NCBI RefSeq assembly: GCF_001277215.2
Contig: NZ_CP013940.1
Location: 682,001-746,000, forward strand
Direction: 5' to 3'
DNA: 64,000 nucleotides
Origin: Cronobacter malonaticus LMG 23826
Lineage (GTDB): Bacteria; Pseudomonadota; Gammaproteobacteria; Enterobacterales; Enterobacteriaceae
Each line of letters starts with the position of its first letter. Position 1 is the first letter of the stretch. Below, one piece after another: positions 9,210 through 20,376 of the stretch. Position numbers and translations under genes: made by a program. The notes beneath the pieces are model-generated. The model saw nothing but the letters and a program-made list of their open reading frames with translations, had not been told where the DNA came from and did not search any database.

Positions 9210-12200
9210 CCGATGAGCCAGCAGCGCCCCTTGATCCCCTCCGCCTGCCCTTAACGGGCGAGCGGTTGATAGAAGCCTCTGCAGGCACCGGGAAAACCTA
9301 TACCATCGCAGCGCTGTATCTGCGCCTGCTATTAGGACTGGGCGGCGAGGCGGCTCACCCGCGCCCGTTAACCGTTGAAGAGCTGTTAGTCGTAACCTTT
9401 ACCGAGGCCGCGACGGAAGAACTGCGCGGGCGTATTCGCAGCAATATTCACGAACTGCGTGTGGCCTGCCTGCGCGAGCGCACCGACGATCCGCTCTACC
9501 AGCGGCTGCTGGATGAAATTTCCGATAAACCACTGGCGGCCCGCACGCTGCTGCTGGCGGAACGGCAGATAGACGAGGCGGCCATCTTTACCATTCACGG
9601 CTTCTGCCAGCGCATGCTGAGCCTGAATGCCTTTGAGTCGGGTATGCCGTTTGAGCAGCAGTTAATTGAAGATGAATCGCTGCTGCGTTATCAGGCCTGT
9701 GCCGATTTCTGGCGCCGTCACTGTTACCCGCTCGCCAAACCGCTGGCGCGCGTGGTCTGTGAACAGTGGGACGGGCCGGAATCGCTGTTGCGTGATGTAA
9801 ACAGTTTTCTGCATGGCGAAGCGCCGAAGCTCAAAACGCCACCGCCGGATGACGAAACGATTGAGTCGCGCTATGAAACCGCGATAGCGCGTATCAACGA
9901 GGTCAAAGCGCTATGGCGTGAAAACGCCGCTGAACTGGCAGTGCTGATTCAGAATTCGGGCGTTGATAAGCGCAGCTACAGCAGCCGTTATCTGCCCGCC
10001 TGGCTCGATCAGGTTGCCGCCTGGGCGGAGGAAGAAACCACTTCCTGGCAATTGCCGGGCGCGCTGGAAAAATTTGCCCAGAGTACGCTGCTTGAGAAGA
10101 CCAAAAAAGGCGACGCGCCACGTCACGCGGTGTTTGAAGCAATTGATGCGCTGCTGGCCGAGCCTTTCACCATCCGCGATCTGCTCATTGCCAGAGCGAT
10201 GACGGAAATCCGCTACACCGTCGCGCAGGAGAAGCGCCGCCGCGGCGAACTGGGCTTTGACGACATGCTAAGCCGCCTCGACGAGGCGCTGAATCAGCCG
10301 GGCGGCGAGGCACTGGCGGCGGCGATTCGCGCGCGTTATCCGGCGGCGATGATCGATGAGTTTCAGGATACCGACCCGCAGCAGTACCGCATTTTCCGTC
10401 GTATCTGGCTGGGCCAGCAAGAGACCACGTTGCTGCTCATCGGCGACCCGAAACAGGCGATTTATGCGTTTCGCGGCGCAGATATCTTTACTTACATGCG
10501 TGCTCGCGGCGAAGTAAACGCTCACTATACGCTAGATACCAACTGGCGTTCGGCACCGGGTATGGTGGAGAGCGTCAATAAAGTGTTCAGCCAGATGGAT
10601 AACGCGTTTATGTTTCGCGATATCCCTTTCCTGGCAGTGAAGCCTGCCGCGCGCAACCAGTCGCTGCGTTTTACCTTCGCCGGGAAAACTCAGCCCGCCA
10701 TGAAGCTTTGGCTCATGGAAGGCGACGGCGCAGGAGTAAGTGATTACCAACAAACGATGGCGCGCGTCTGTGCGCAGCAGATCCGCGACTGGTTAAGCGC
10801 GGGTATGAAGGGCGAAGCGCTGTTATGGCGCGAAGAGCGTGCGCGACCGGTACAGGCGTCAGATATCACGGTGCTGGTGCGTAACCGCATCGAAGCGAAT
10901 CTGGTACGCGAGGCGCTGAACGCGCTTAACATTCCTTCCGTTTATCTTTCTAACCGCGACAGCGTCTTCGCAACCCAGGAGGCGCTGGAGATGCTCTGGT
11001 TGCTACAGGCTGTGCTGGCACCAGAGGTGGAAACGCGGCTTCGCAGCGCGCTGGCGGCAAGTATGCTCGGGCTGGATGCGCCTGCCATCGAAGCGCTCAA
11101 TGAAAATGAAAACGCCTGGGATGCGCTGGTGGAAGAGTTCGACGGCTACCGGCAGATCTGGCTGCGCCGCGGCGTCATGCCGATGCTGCGCGCGCTTATG
11201 ACGCACCGGCAGGTGGCGGAAAACCTGCTCGCCACACCCGGCGGCGAGCGCAGGCTGACGGATATTCTCCACCTGAGCGAATTGCTCCAGGAGGCTTCCG
11301 CGCAGGCCGACAGTGAATATGCGCTGGTGCGCTGGTTAGCCCAGCATATCGCCGAGCCGGACGCCAGCGCCTCCAGCCAGCAACTGCGTCTGGAAAGCGA
11401 CAAGCATCTGGTTCAGGTCGTTACTATTCATAAGTCGAAAGGGCTTGAATATCCGCTGGTCTGGCTGCCCTTTATTGCCGATTTCCGCGAGCAGAAACAG
11501 GCCTTTTACCACGATCGCGAGACGTTTACGCCGATGCTCGATCTGAGCAACGCCGAAGAGAGCCTGGAGCTGGCAGAGATGGAGCGGCTGGCGGAGGATT
11601 TACGCCTGCTGTATGTGGCGTTGACGCGCTCCATCTGGCATTGCAGCCTGGGTATAGCGCCGCTTTTTCGCCGCCGTGGCGCGAAAGAGGGAGAAACCGA
11701 TCTTCACCGCAGCGCGCTCGGCAGGCTGATTCAACAAGGCGAAGCGCTGGATGCGAACGGCCTGCGTCGCTGTATCGAAGCCTTGTGCGATGAAAATCTG
11801 GCGCTGGAGATCCCGGGCGAGCCGGATAACACGCCCTGGATGCCGCCGGAATCTGCTCCGCCGACGCTTGCGGCGCGCGAGCTGCAACGACGCATCATGG
11901 ATGAGTGGCGCGTCACCAGTTATTCCGGCTTGCAGCAGCATGGTGCAGGGCGCGCGCTGGATCTGCTGCCAAAGCTGGATCTGGACGGTGCGGGCGCGCG
12001 TGACGTGCCTGATGAACCGGTGATGTCGCCGCATACGTTTCCACGCGGCGCGTCGCCTGGCACGTTTCTGCACGGCCTCTTTGAGGAGATCGATTTCACC
12101 CAGCCGGTATCAGCGGAGTGGGTAACGCAGCAGTTGCAGCTGGGCGGTTTCGATGAGGCCTGGCAGCCGGTTTTGAGCCGCTGGATAAATGACGTGCTGA

Positions 12201-12748
12201 GCGCGCCACTCAACGAGACCGGCGTGTCGCTGAATCAGCTTGGCGCGAAAGATAAACAGGTGGAGCTGGAGTTTTATGTGCCGATTGACGCCGCGCTTCG
12301 CCCTGAGGCGCTGGACGCGCTGATTCGCGAGCACGACCCGCTTTCGGCGCAGTGTCCGCCGCTCGATTTCCGCCAGGTGCGCGGCATGCTGAAAGGCTTT
12401 ATCGATCTGGTTTTCCGCTGGCAGGGGCGTTATTACCTGCTGGATTATAAATCGAACTGGCTTGGCGACAGCCCGGAAGCGTATACGGTGGAAGCGATGT
12501 CGCAGGCGATGCAGACGCACCGTTACGATCTGCAGTATCAGCTATACACGCTGGCGCTACACCGCTATTTGCGCCATCGCCTGCCGAATTATGATTACGA
12601 ACGCCACTTCGGTGGCGTGATTTACCTGTTTTTGCGCGGCGTAACGAAAGAGGATACCCGTCAGGGCATCTTTACCACGCGTCCCGCGCAGGCGCTGGTG
12701 ACGGCGATGGACGCGCTGTTTGCCGGCGCGGAGGAGAAAGCGTCATGA
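9206..12748 (+). CDS. recB: Exodeoxyribonuclease V beta subunit
   Basis: RecB is the 3'-5' SF1 helicase and the only nuclease of RecBCD. The 1180-residue product equals the E. coli length. The Walker A motif is [13 protein letters not shown] near residues 22-33; further helicase motifs include [17 protein letters not shown] and [18 protein letters not shown]. The C-terminal nuclease domain has the catalytic LLDYKSNW motif near residue 1080. The start codon overlaps the ptrA stop and the end overlaps recD by 4 bases (ATGA), so subunit synthesis is probably coupled. Confidence 0.98.
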   Translation: MTDEPAAPLDPLRLPLTGERLIEASAGTGKTYTIAALYLRLLLGLGGEAAHPRPLTVEELLVVTFTEAATEELRGRIRSNIHELRVACLRERTDDPLYQRLLDEISDKPLAARTLLLAERQIDEAAIFTIHGFCQRMLSLNAFESGMPFEQQLIEDESLLRYQACADFWRRHCYPLAKPLARVVCEQWDGPESLLRDVNSFLHGEAPKLKTPPPDDETIESRYETAIARINEVKALWRENAAELAVLIQNSGVDKRSYSSRYLPAWLDQVAAWAEEETTSWQLPGALEKFAQSTLLEKTKKGDAPRHAVFEAIDALLAEPFTIRDLLIARAMTEIRYTVAQEKRRRGELGFDDMLSRLDEALNQPGGEALAAAIRARYPAAMIDEFQDTDPQQYRIFRRIWLGQQETTLLLIGDPKQAIYAFRGADIFTYMRARGEVNAHYTLDTNWRSAPGMVESVNKVFSQMDNAFMFRDIPFLAVKPAARNQSLRFTFAGKTQPAMKLWLMEGDGAGVSDYQQTMARVCAQQIRDWLSAGMKGEALLWREERARPVQASDITVLVRNRIEANLVREALNALNIPSVYLSNRDSVFATQEALEMLWLLQAVLAPEVETRLRSALAASMLGLDAPAIEALNENENAWDALVEEFDGYRQIWLRRGVMPMLRALMTHRQVAENLLATPGGERRLTDILHLSELLQEASAQADSEYALVRWLAQHIAEPDASASSQQLRLESDKHLVQVVTIHKSKGLEYPLVWLPFIADFREQKQAFYHDRETFTPMLDLSNAEESLELAEMERLAEDLRLLYVALTRSIWHCSLGIAPLFRRRGAKEGETDLHRSALGRLIQQGEALDANGLRRCIEALCDENLALEIPGEPDNTPWMPPESAPPTLAARELQRRIMDEWRVTSYSGLQQHGAGRALDLLPKLDLDGAGARDVPDEPVMSPHTFPRGASPGTFLHGLFEEIDFTQPVSAEWVTQQLQLGGFDEAWQPVLSRWINDVLSAPLNETGVSLNQLGAKDKQVELEFYVPIDAALRPEALDALIREHDPLSAQCPPLDFRQVRGMLKGFIDLVFRWQGRYYLLDYKSNWLGDSPEAYTVEAMSQAMQTHRYDLQYQLYTLALHRYLRHRLPNYDYERHFGGVIYLFLRGVTKEDTRQGIFTTRPAQALVTAMDALFAGAEEKAS

Positions 12749-14580
12749 AAATGCATCAACTGATCCAGCAAGCCGTGGTGCAAAAGCTTCTGCGCCCGCT
12801 GGATGCCCAGTTTGCGATGATGGTGGCAAGCGATGAAGAACCGGCAGTGATGCTCGCCGCCGCGCTGGTGAGCCGCGACGCCGGAGAAGGCCACGTCTGT
12901 CTGCCGCTCTCCCGGCTTTGCGCGGCGCACAGCTTCGCCGGGCGTCACGATGAAATGGCGCAAACGCTGTTTGAGGCGGCGGGCAATCCGGACGACTGGC
13001 GCTCGCTGTTACTGGCATCGCCTGCGGTGAGCGAGGACGAGGCGCCGACGCCGCTGAAGCTCATCGGCGAGCGTTTGTATCTGAACCGCATGTGGCGTCA
13101 TGAGAGGGCGGTCGCAGCGTTCTTTCGCGAGCGTAATCATCGTATCGAGCTGGAAGAAGCGCGCCTGAGCGCGGTGCTGGAGTCGCTTTTTGGGCCACCA
13201 GGCGATGAAGTGGACTGGCAGAAAGTGGCGGCAGCGGTCGCGCTCACCCGACGCATCTCGGTGATTTCCGGCGGGCCGGGCACCGGGAAAACCACCACGG
13301 TGGCGAAACTGCTGGCGGCTATGGTGCAGCTCTCAGAAGAGAAATTGCCTCGTATCCGCCTTGCCGCGCCGACCGGTAAAGCCGCGGCGCGCCTGACGGA
13401 ATCGCTCGGCGCTGCGCTGCGTCGTTTGCCACTGAGCGACGCGCAGAAAAACGCGCTGCCGGAAGAAGCCAGCACGCTGCACCGCCTGCTGGGCGCGCAG
13501 CCGGGCAGCCAGCGGCTGCGCTACCACGAAGGTAATCCGCTGCATCTGGATGTTCTGGTGGTGGATGAGGCTTCGATGATAGACCTGCCGATGATGGCGC
13601 GGCTTATCGCGGCGCTGCCGGACCACGCGCGGGTGATTTTTTTAGGCGATCGCGATCAGCTGGCCTCTGTGGAAGCGGGCGCGGTGCTCGGCGATATCTG
13701 CCACTACGTAAACCACGGCTTTACCACTGAACGCGCCACCGAGCTTGCCCGCATCACGGGGTGTCACATTAGCGGCGGCGAGCCGCATCCGGCAGGCGCG
13801 CTGCGCGACTGCCTGTGCCTGCTGCAGAAAAGCTATCGTTTTGGCAGCGATTCCGGCATCGGCCAGCTCGCGTTTGCCGTTAATCGCAGCGATCATCGCG
13901 CCGCCAGAGCGACGTTTAGCCGGGGATTTGACGATATAGCCTGCAAAACGCTGGCGGGTAACGACGATTATGCGCAGATGATTGACGAGACGCTGGCGGG
14001 CTACGAGCGGTTCTTAACACTGATCCGCGAGCGTGCCGAGCCGGAGGCCATTCTTGCGGCCTTTAGCGAATTCCAGATGCTTTGCGCACTGCGTGAAGGG
14101 CCGTTCGGCGTCGCCGGGCTTAACGAACGGGTGGAACATGCGCTGGCGCAGCGGCGTCTGATTCGTCGCATGCCGCTGTCGCGCTGGTATGAAGGGCGGC
14201 CGGTGATGATTTCGCGCAACGACAGCGCGCTGGGGCTGTTTAACGGCGATATCGGCGTGGCGCTGGATCGTGGCGACGGCCTGCGCGTCTGGTTCCCGAT
14301 GCCCGGCGGCAAGCTGAAACCCGTCGTGCCAAGCCGCTTGCCGGATAATGACACCGCGTGGGCGATGACGGTGCATAAATCACAGGGTTCAGAGTTCGAT
14401 CATGCGGCGCTGCTCCTGCCGGGGCAGTTCGCGCCGGTGGTCACGCGGGAGCTGGTCTATACGGCGATTACGCGCGCGCGGCGACGGTTGTCGCTGTATG
14501 CGGATGAGCGGGTGCTGGAGATGGCCATTGCGACCAGAACGGAACGGCGCAGCGGCCTGATGGCCTGCTTTGAACAATAA
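12745..14580 (+). CDS. recD: Exodeoxyribonuclease V alpha subunit
   Basis: RecD is the 5'-3' SF1B helicase of RecBCD and restrains its activity until Chi is met. The 611-residue product is close to the E. coli length (608). The Walker A motif is [16 protein letters not shown] near residues 173-186; other motifs are [33 protein letters not shown] and [16 protein letters not shown]. It is the last gene of the long rightward unit and faces argA, with 36 bases between stops that contain a GC-rich inverted repeat. Confidence 0.97.
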   Translation: MKMHQLIQQAVVQKLLRPLDAQFAMMVASDEEPAVMLAAALVSRDAGEGHVCLPLSRLCAAHSFAGRHDEMAQTLFEAAGNPDDWRSLLLASPAVSEDEAPTPLKLIGERLYLNRMWRHERAVAAFFRERNHRIELEEARLSAVLESLFGPPGDEVDWQKVAAAVALTRRISVISGGPGTGKTTTVAKLLAAMVQLSEEKLPRIRLAAPTGKAAARLTESLGAALRRLPLSDAQKNALPEEASTLHRLLGAQPGSQRLRYHEGNPLHLDVLVVDEASMIDLPMMARLIAALPDHARVIFLGDRDQLASVEAGAVLGDICHYVNHGFTTERATELARITGCHISGGEPHPAGALRDCLCLLQKSYRFGSDSGIGQLAFAVNRSDHRAARATFSRGFDDIACKTLAGNDDYAQMIDETLAGYERFLTLIRERAEPEAILAAFSEFQMLCALREGPFGVAGLNERVEHALAQRRLIRRMPLSRWYEGRPVMISRNDSALGLFNGDIGVALDRGDGLRVWFPMPGGKLKPVVPSRLPDNDTAWAMTVHKSQGSEFDHAALLLPGQFAPVVTRELVYTAITRARRRLSLYADERVLEMAIATRTERRSGLMACFEQ

Positions 14581-14616
14581 GCGCGGCCCGGCGATGGCCA
14601 GGCCGCAGCGCTGCTG

Positions 14617-15948
14617 TCAGGTTAAATCTGCCATCAGCACCTTCGAGCGGCGCTGGTAGTTGTACATCTGCTTTTTGCTTTCGGGCAGCAGGTCGATATC
14701 TACCGGCGCGAACCCGCGCTCCTGGAACCAGTGAATGCTGCGTGTAGTAAGCACAAACAGTTTGGATAAGCCCATCTGTTTGGCCTGGGTGGCGATGCGC
14801 TGCAACAGCACTTCGCCGCGCGCTGAGCTGCGGTAATCCGGATGCACGGCCACGCATGCCATTTCACCGATTTTCTCTTCCGGGAATGGATAGAGCGCGG
14901 CGCAGGCGATGGTCAGGTTATCGCGCTGAATAATCGTGAATTTATCGATCTCCATCTCCAGCTGTTCGCGCGAGCGGCGCACCAGAATACCCTGCTGCTC
15001 CAGCGGCCGGATAAGCTCCAGAATGCCGCCGATGTCATTAATGGTGGCGCGGCGGATCTGCTCGGCGCTCTCCATCACAATCTGCGTGCCGATACCGTCG
15101 CGGGAGAACAGCTCCTGCAACAGCGCGCCATCTTCCTGATAGCTGATGAGATGGCAGCGACGTACGCCGCTGCGGCAGGCTTTGACCGCGCCACGCAGAA
15201 AACGCACGGTACCGGAGTGGTAGTCGCCTGCCGCTTCCAGCGTCTCAAGACGCGCCTGCGCCTCGTTCGGGAACAGCTCGGAAATAATGTCGCCATCGTC
15301 GCTCATCACGCCCTGCGACGAGCAGAAACCGATCATCTTCTCAGCCTTAAGCTTGATGGCAAGCTGGGTGGCGACTTCTTCTGACGTCAGGTTGAAGCTC
15401 TCACCCGTCACCGACACCGCCACCGGCCCGAGCAGCACGATAGCGCCGCTGTCGAGCTGGCGGTGAATGGCGTCTTCATCAATGCGGCGAATGCGCCCGC
15501 TGTGGCAGTAATCGACACCGTCATCCACGCCGAGCGGCTGCGCGATGATAAAGTTGCCGCTCACTACATTAATATGCGCGCCCTGCAGCGGCGTGTTGCC
15601 GAGGCTCATCGACAGACGAGCGGTGATATCGAGCTGCAGCAACCCGGCGGCCTGCTTGACCAGCTCCAGCGTTTTGGCGTCGGTAACGCGGGTGTGTTTG
15701 TGATAAACCGGTTCATGATGGTGTTCGGCAAGGTTAGCGTCGATTTGCGGACGCGCGCCATACACCACCACCAGGCGGATGCCGAGGCTGTGAAGAAGAC
15801 CTATATCGTTGACGATACTGGAAAAGTTTTCATGCTCAATAGCTTCGCCGCCAAGCATGATGACAAACGTTTTGCCCCGATGGGCATTAATATAGGGAAC
15901 AGAATGGCGGAATCCCTGGACCAGTTCGGTTCGACGCTCCTTCACCAC
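14617..15948 (-). CDS. argA: N-acetylglutamate synthase
   Basis: ArgA acetylates glutamate with acetyl-CoA, the first step of arginine synthesis, and is feedback-inhibited by arginine. The 443-residue product has the E. coli length. The N-terminal amino-acid-kinase-like domain includes [16 protein letters not shown] and the arginine-binding region; the C-terminal GNAT domain holds [23 protein letters not shown] near residue 370-400. Two ArgR boxes lie directly upstream of the start, implying repression by ArgR-arginine. A GC-rich inverted repeat (14583-14606) after the stop may help termination, but it lacks a clear T run. Confidence 0.97.
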   Translation of the reverse strand: MVKERRTELVQGFRHSVPYINAHRGKTFVIMLGGEAIEHENFSSIVNDIGLLHSLGIRLVVVYGARPQIDANLAEHHHEPVYHKHTRVTDAKTLELVKQAAGLLQLDITARLSMSLGNTPLQGAHINVVSGNFIIAQPLGVDDGVDYCHSGRIRRIDEDAIHRQLDSGAIVLLGPVAVSVTGESFNLTSEEVATQLAIKLKAEKMIGFCSSQGVMSDDGDIISELFPNEAQARLETLEAAGDYHSGTVRFLRGAVKACRSGVRRCHLISYQEDGALLQELFSRDGIGTQIVMESAEQIRRATINDIGGILELIRPLEQQGILVRRSREQLEMEIDKFTIIQRDNLTIACAALYPFPEEKIGEMACVAVHPDYRSSARGEVLLQRIATQAKQMGLSKLFVLTTRSIHWFQERGFAPVDIDLLPESKKQMYNYQRRSKVLMADLT

Positions 15949-15961
15949 GGCAAAACCTCTC

Positions 15962-16000
15962 AGTGAATGGTTATTCGTAATTTGTGTATTTTTATTCTTT
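15962..16000 (-). promoter_or_regulatory. Tandem ArgR operators (ARG boxes) of argA
   Basis: Two 18-base boxes, AGTGAATGGTTATTCGTA at 15962-15979 and TGTGTATTTTTATTCTTT at 15983-16000, match the ARG-box pattern (TGAAT, four AT-rich bases, ATTCA) with the first the better copy. They are separated by 3 bases, giving the 21-base centre spacing that an ArgR hexamer needs. They begin 14 bases upstream of the argA start. Confidence 0.85.
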
Positions 16001-16175
16001 TATTATCCCATGCGCAAGTGGCAATTTTATGGCGGCGGCGCGTCATTACCGCGAACGTACACGCGCAAAGGCATTTGTTTACCCTTTTATAGATGACAGT
16101 TTCGCTACCATTCGCTAAAGTTTTTGGCCATTTTGGTCGTAAGTTGAGTTATTCGCATTAGTGCTCGGGAGTGGC

Positions 16176-17429
16176 ATGTCAGGTTCCAGTCATCTTTTTA
16201 GTCGCCGCCAGCTGTTACAGGGCGCGGGGGCGATGTGGTTATTGAGCGTCAGCCAGGTGGGCCTGGCTGCGTCGGGCCAGGTTATTGCGGTGCGCGTCTG
16301 GCCTGCTTCCGCCTATACCCGCGTGACGCTGGAATCTAACCGTGTGCTGAAATATCGCCAGTTCGCGCTGAGTAACCCGGAACGCATCGTGGTCGATCTC
16401 GAAGGCGTTAATCTGAATGCGGTGCTGAAAGGCGTAAGCAATCAGATCCGCGTCGACGATCCGTTCATAAAATCCGCTCGCGTCGGGCAGTTTGACCCGA
16501 AAACCGTGCGTATGGTGTTTGAGCTAAAGAAAAACGTCACGCCGCATCTGTTTGCGCTGGCACCCGTCGCGGAGTTCCGCGAACGTCTGGTTATCGATCT
16601 CTACCCGGCTAACGGCACTAACGAGCAGGATCCGCTGCTGGCGCTGCTTGAGGATTACAACAAGGGCGAGCTGGATAAGCAGGTGCCGCCTGCCACCAGC
16701 GGCCCGCAGCCGGGCAAGGCGGGGCGCGATCGCCCGATTGTCATTATGATTGACCCCGGCCACGGCGGCGAAGACCCCGGCGCGATCGGCAAAAATAAGA
16801 CGCGTGAAAAAGACGTGGTGCTGCAAATCGCCCGCCGCCTGCGCGCGTTGATTGAACGCGAAGCGAATATGAAAGCGTTCATGACGCGCAATGAAGATAT
16901 CTTTATTCCGCTGAAAGTGCGCGTGGCGAAGGCTCAGAAGCAGCGCGCCGACCTGTTTGTCTCTATTCACGCTGACGCCTTTACCAGCCGCGCCGCGCGC
17001 GGTTCGTCCGTTTTTGCGCTCTCGACCAAAGGGGCGACCAGTACGGCGGCGAAATACCTGGCGCAAACCCAGAACGCCGCGGATCTCGTGGGCGGTGTGA
17101 GTAAAAGCGGGGACGTTTATCTCGATCACACTATGTTCGATATGGTGCAGTCGCTGACGATTTCCGACAGCCTGAAATTTGGCAAAGAGGTGTTAGGGCG
17201 TCTCGGACGGGTGAACAAACTGCATAAGAACAAAGTGGATCAGGCGGGCTTCGCCGTGCTGAAAGCGCCGGATATTCCGTCGATTCTGGTCGAAACCGCA
17301 TTTATCAGTAATGAGGAAGAGGAGCGTAAGCTTCGCACCGCGACATTCCAGCAGGAAGTGGCGGAGTCGATTCTGGCAGGGATCAAAGCTTACTTCGCCG
17401 ATGGCGGGACGCTGGCAAGGCGCGGATAA
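16176..17429 (+). CDS. amiC: N-acetylmuramoyl-L-alanine amidase AmiC
   Basis: AmiC is a periplasmic zinc amidase that removes peptide stems from peptidoglycan at the septum so daughter cells can separate; NlpD activates it in E. coli. The N-terminus has a twin-arginine signal ([15 protein letters not shown]), then an AMIN septal-targeting domain (about residues 35-140), a linker, and the Amidase_3 domain with zinc-ligand motifs [17 protein letters not shown] and ETAFIS. An in-frame GTG at 16161 exists, but the ATG at 16176 is chosen: GGGAG precedes it and the product is then 417 residues, as in E. coli. Confidence 0.97.
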   Translation: MSGSSHLFSRRQLLQGAGAMWLLSVSQVGLAASGQVIAVRVWPASAYTRVTLESNRVLKYRQFALSNPERIVVDLEGVNLNAVLKGVSNQIRVDDPFIKSARVGQFDPKTVRMVFELKKNVTPHLFALAPVAEFRERLVIDLYPANGTNEQDPLLALLEDYNKGELDKQVPPATSGPQPGKAGRDRPIVIMIDPGHGGEDPGAIGKNKTREKDVVLQIARRLRALIEREANMKAFMTRNEDIFIPLKVRVAKAQKQRADLFVSIHADAFTSRAARGSSVFALSTKGATSTAAKYLAQTQNAADLVGGVSKSGDVYLDHTMFDMVQSLTISDSLKFGKEVLGRLGRVNKLHKNKVDQAGFAVLKAPDIPSILVETAFISNEEEERKLRTATFQQEVAESILAGIKAYFADGGTLARRG

Positions 17430-17485
17430 CGCGCCTTTTTGCCTTGCTGGGACAGAGTGATACAGGGAATGGCTGAATTGCGGAC

Positions 17486-17515
17486 ATAAAAAAACACCCG
17501 TCAGGGTGTTCATTT
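17486..17515 (-). terminator. Terminator of the initiator tRNA operon
   Basis: Read on the minus strand, AACACCC, a TGAC loop and GGGTGTT are followed by seven T. It lies just after the 3' end of the distal tRNA gene. The stem could also serve amiC in the other direction, but the T tract is better on the minus strand. Confidence 0.8.
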
Positions 17516-17518
17516 TAT

Positions 17519-17595
<77 letters not shown>

Positions 17596-17636
17596 TCCGT
17601 CTTACTTCTTCACATTGTCGCGCCGTGCGCGTTAAT

Positions 17637-17713
<77 letters not shown>

Positions 17714-17726
17714 TCCGTGGATGCGC

Positions 17727-17754
17727 ACTATACTCCGCTGAGCTTTCGTTGCAA
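17727..17754 (-). promoter_or_regulatory. Promoter of the initiator tRNA genes
   Basis: On the minus strand, TTGCAA (17749-17754) and TATAGT (17727-17732) are separated by 16 bases. A GC-rich GTGCGC discriminator follows the -10 box, as in stringently controlled stable-RNA promoters, and an A/T run lies upstream as a possible UP element. Confidence 0.75.
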
Positions 17755-17916
17755 CCTTTTTTTAAAACAATAAGCTGAATCGGCGTCAGCTTGCCGAAAT
17801 ATTATCCGTCTTGATGATTCTTTAATCCCGATGTCCGTCTGAAAGGGCTTATGCGTTTCCTTGCGAGCGCCGGTTTGCTATCTTCGCCTGCGGACAGCGC
17901 AATAGCGGAGAGAGTC

Positions 17917-19014
17917 ATGAAAGGACGTTGGGCAAAATATCTGGCGGCAGGGGCGATGATCGCGCTGCTTTCCGCCTGTTCCTCCAAACCGACCGATCGC
18001 GGTCAGCAATATAAAGACGGCAAATTTACGCAGCCGTTTTCGCTGGTAAACCAACCGGACGCCGTTGGCGCGCCTATTAACGCCGGAGATTTCTCCGAGC
18101 AGGTCGCGGCTATTCGCAGCGCCTCGCCGCGTCTTTTTGGCTCTCAAAGCAGCGTCTATAACGCCGTGCAGGAGTGGCTGCGCGCCGGTGGCGATACCCG
18201 CTCGCTGCGCCAGTTCGGCATCGACGCCTGGCAGATGGAAGGGGCGGATAACTACGGCAACGTCCAGTTCACCGGTTACTACACGCCGGTAGTGCAGGCG
18301 CGCTATACCCGTCAGGGCGAATTCCAGTACCCGATTTACCGTATGCCGCCGAAACGCGGTCGCCTGCCATCGCGCGCCGAAATTTACGCCGGCGCGCTCA
18401 GCGATAACTACGTGCTGGCATACAGCAACTCGCTGATGGATAACTTCATTATGGATGTGCAGGGCAGCGGCTATATCGATTTCGGCGACGGTCGTCCGCT
18501 GAACTTCTTCGCCTATGCCGGGAAAAACGGCCATCCGTACCGCAGTATCGGCAAGGTGCTTATCGATCGCGGTGAAGTGAAGCGTGAAGATATGTCGATG
18601 CAGGCGATTCGCCACTGGGGCGAAACCCACAGCGAGCAGGAAGTGCGCGCGTTGCTGGAAGAGAACCCGTCCTTTGTCTTCTTTAAGCCGCAAAATTACG
18701 CGCCGGTGAAAGGCGCAAGCGGCGTACCGCTGATTGGCCGCGCGTCGGTGGCCTCTGACCGCTCCATTATTCCGGCAGGCACCACGCTGCTGGCAGAGGT
18801 GCCGCTGCTGGACAATAACGGCAAGTTCAACGGACAATATGAGCTCAGGCTGATGGTGGCGCTGGATGTCGGCGGCGCGATTAAAGGCCAGCATTTCGAT
18901 ATTTATCAGGGGATCGGCCCGGACGCCGGGCACCGCGCAGGCTGGTATAATCACTACGGCCGCGTCTGGGTGCTGAAAACCGCGCCGGGTGCCGGCAACG
19001 TGTTCAGCGGCTGA
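17917..19014 (+). CDS. mltA: Membrane-bound lytic murein transglycosylase A
   Basis: MltA cleaves glycan strands of peptidoglycan from the inner face of the outer membrane, forming 1,6-anhydromuramyl ends. The product is 365 residues from the ATG at 17917; the frame is open to 17851, but the later start has GGAGAGAG before it and places a lipoprotein signal at the N-terminus with lipobox LSAC (Cys21). The MltA domain is followed by the C-terminal 3D region, including LDVGGAIKGQHFDIYQG, which holds the catalytic Asp, and ends GRVWVLKTAPGAGNVFSG. Confidence 0.97.
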   Translation: MKGRWAKYLAAGAMIALLSACSSKPTDRGQQYKDGKFTQPFSLVNQPDAVGAPINAGDFSEQVAAIRSASPRLFGSQSSVYNAVQEWLRAGGDTRSLRQFGIDAWQMEGADNYGNVQFTGYYTPVVQARYTRQGEFQYPIYRMPPKRGRLPSRAEIYAGALSDNYVLAYSNSLMDNFIMDVQGSGYIDFGDGRPLNFFAYAGKNGHPYRSIGKVLIDRGEVKREDMSMQAIRHWGETHSEQEVRALLEENPSFVFFKPQNYAPVKGASGVPLIGRASVASDRSIIPAGTTLLAEVPLLDNNGKFNGQYELRLMVALDVGGAIKGQHFDIYQGIGPDAGHRAGWYNHYGRVWVLKTAPGAGNVFSG

Positions 19015-19079
19015 TTATGCTATTCTGAGCAACCTGTCGCCCGGCGGCGTAACCCTGCCGGGCCTGCGGATTTCTGAGC

Positions 19080-19109
19080 AAGGGTGAGGGAGAACTCTCA
19101 CCCTTTTTA
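19080..19109 (+). terminator. Terminator after mltA
   Basis: AAGGGTGAG and CTCACCCTT pair around a short loop and are followed by TTTTT. It separates mltA from tcdA. Confidence 0.85.
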
Positions 19110-19122
19110 CATCTGAGGTTTT

Positions 19123-19932
19123 ATGGCTGTAGTTATCACAGACGCCTGGCGCAGCCGCTTTGGCGGCACGGCCCGTTTATATGGCGAAGCGGCGTTGCAG
19201 CTCTTTGCCGACGCGCATGTGTGCGTGGTGGGGATTGGCGGTGTCGGCTCATGGGCGGCGGAAGCGCTGGCGCGCACCGGTATCGGTGCAATTACGCTTA
19301 TCGATATGGATGACGTGTGCGTCACCAATACCAATCGTCAGATCCATGCGCTACGCGACACGGTAGGGCAGGCGAAATCCGAGGTGATGGCCGAGCGTAT
19401 TCGCCAGATCAACCCGGAGTGCCGCATCACTGTGGTGGATGATTTCGTCACTGTCGATAATGTGGCGCAATATATGAACGCCGGGTTTAGCTATGTCATC
19501 GATGCTATCGACAGCGTGCGGCCAAAGGCGGCGCTGATTGCGTACTGCCGTCGTAATAAAATTCCGCTGGTCACGACGGGCGGCGCGGGCGGGCAGACCG
19601 ACCCGACGCAGATCCAGGTGGTCGATCTTGCCAAAACCATCCAGGACCCGCTGGCCGCGAAACTGCGAGAACGGCTGAAAAGCGATTTCGGCGTGGTGAA
19701 AAACAGCAAAGGGAAGCTTGGCGTGGACTGCGTTTTCTCTACCGAAGCGCTGGTCTATCCGCAGGCTGACGGCTCGGTATGCGCGATGAAAAGCACGGCG
19801 GAAGGGCCGAAGCGCATGGACTGCGCCTCAGGTTTTGGCGCGGCCACGATGGTCACCGCCACGTTTGGTTTTGTGGCGGTGTCGCACGCGCTGAAGAAGA
19901 TGATGGCGAAAGCGGCGCGTAGCGCCGGGTGA
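19123..19932 (+). CDS. tcdA: tRNA threonylcarbamoyladenosine dehydratase
   Basis: TcdA (CsdL, YgdL) is an E1-like enzyme that uses ATP to cyclise the N6-threonylcarbamoyladenosine at position 37 of ANN-decoding tRNAs. The 269-residue product has the ThiF/MoeB nucleotide motif CVVGIGGVGSWAAEALARTG near residues 34-53 and TLIDMDDVCVTNTNRQ, where Arg and Asp bind ATP. The C-terminal DCASGFGAATMVTATFG is typical. It is convergent with csdE; the two stop codons abut with no spacer. CsdA and CsdE, encoded next door, support this sulfur-relay-linked modification. Confidence 0.96.
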   Translation: MAVVITDAWRSRFGGTARLYGEAALQLFADAHVCVVGIGGVGSWAAEALARTGIGAITLIDMDDVCVTNTNRQIHALRDTVGQAKSEVMAERIRQINPECRITVVDDFVTVDNVAQYMNAGFSYVIDAIDSVRPKAALIAYCRRNKIPLVTTGGAGGQTDPTQIQVVDLAKTIQDPLAAKLRERLKSDFGVVKNSKGKLGVDCVFSTEALVYPQADGSVCAMKSTAEGPKRMDCASGFGAATMVTATFGFVAVSHALKKMMAKAARSAG

Positions 19933-20376
19933 TCAGGCGTTGCGGGCGGCGTCCTGTACCGCCTGCGCCAGCGCGGTCAGGCCCTGGCCGCGCGATGCGC
20001 TAAGCTGGGCGCGCAGTCCTAACTCGTCAAATAACGCCAGCGGGGAGTTCTCCTGAAGCTCCTGCGGCGTTTTGCCTTCCACGGCGGTGAGCAACACCGC
20101 AAGCAACCCGCGCACGATGCGCCCTTCGCTGTCGCCATAAAAGTGCAGCCCGCCGTCGGGGCGTTTTTCATAGCCGAGCCAGACCCGGTTTTCACAGCCG
20201 GGGATCTCCTGCGCCTCTTGCTTTAATGTCTCCGGCAGCGCCGGAAGCTGTTTACCGAGCAGAATTAACTGGCGGTATTTGTCTTCCCACTGGGTGAGCG
20301 GGCCAAACGTCTGACGCAATGTGTCAGGCGTAATGGAAGCGCCGAACGGATGCCCGGCAAGGTAAGCAGTCGTCAT
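19933..20376 (-). CDS. csdE: Sulfur acceptor protein CsdE
   Basis: CsdE is a SufE-like protein that accepts persulfide sulfur from the desulfurase CsdA and stimulates it. The 147-residue product has the E. coli length. The acceptor cysteine lies in [14 protein letters not shown] (about residue 61), the conserved SufE motif, and [16 protein letters not shown] follows. It starts immediately after the csdA stop codon with no gap, so the two are translated from one message. The end abuts the tcdA stop on the other strand. Confidence 0.96.
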   Translation of the reverse strand: MTTAYLAGHPFGASITPDTLRQTFGPLTQWEDKYRQLILLGKQLPALPETLKQEAQEIPGCENRVWLGYEKRPDGGLHFYGDSEGRIVRGLLAVLLTAVEGKTPQELQENSPLALFDELGLRAQLSASRGQGLTALAQAVQDAARNA

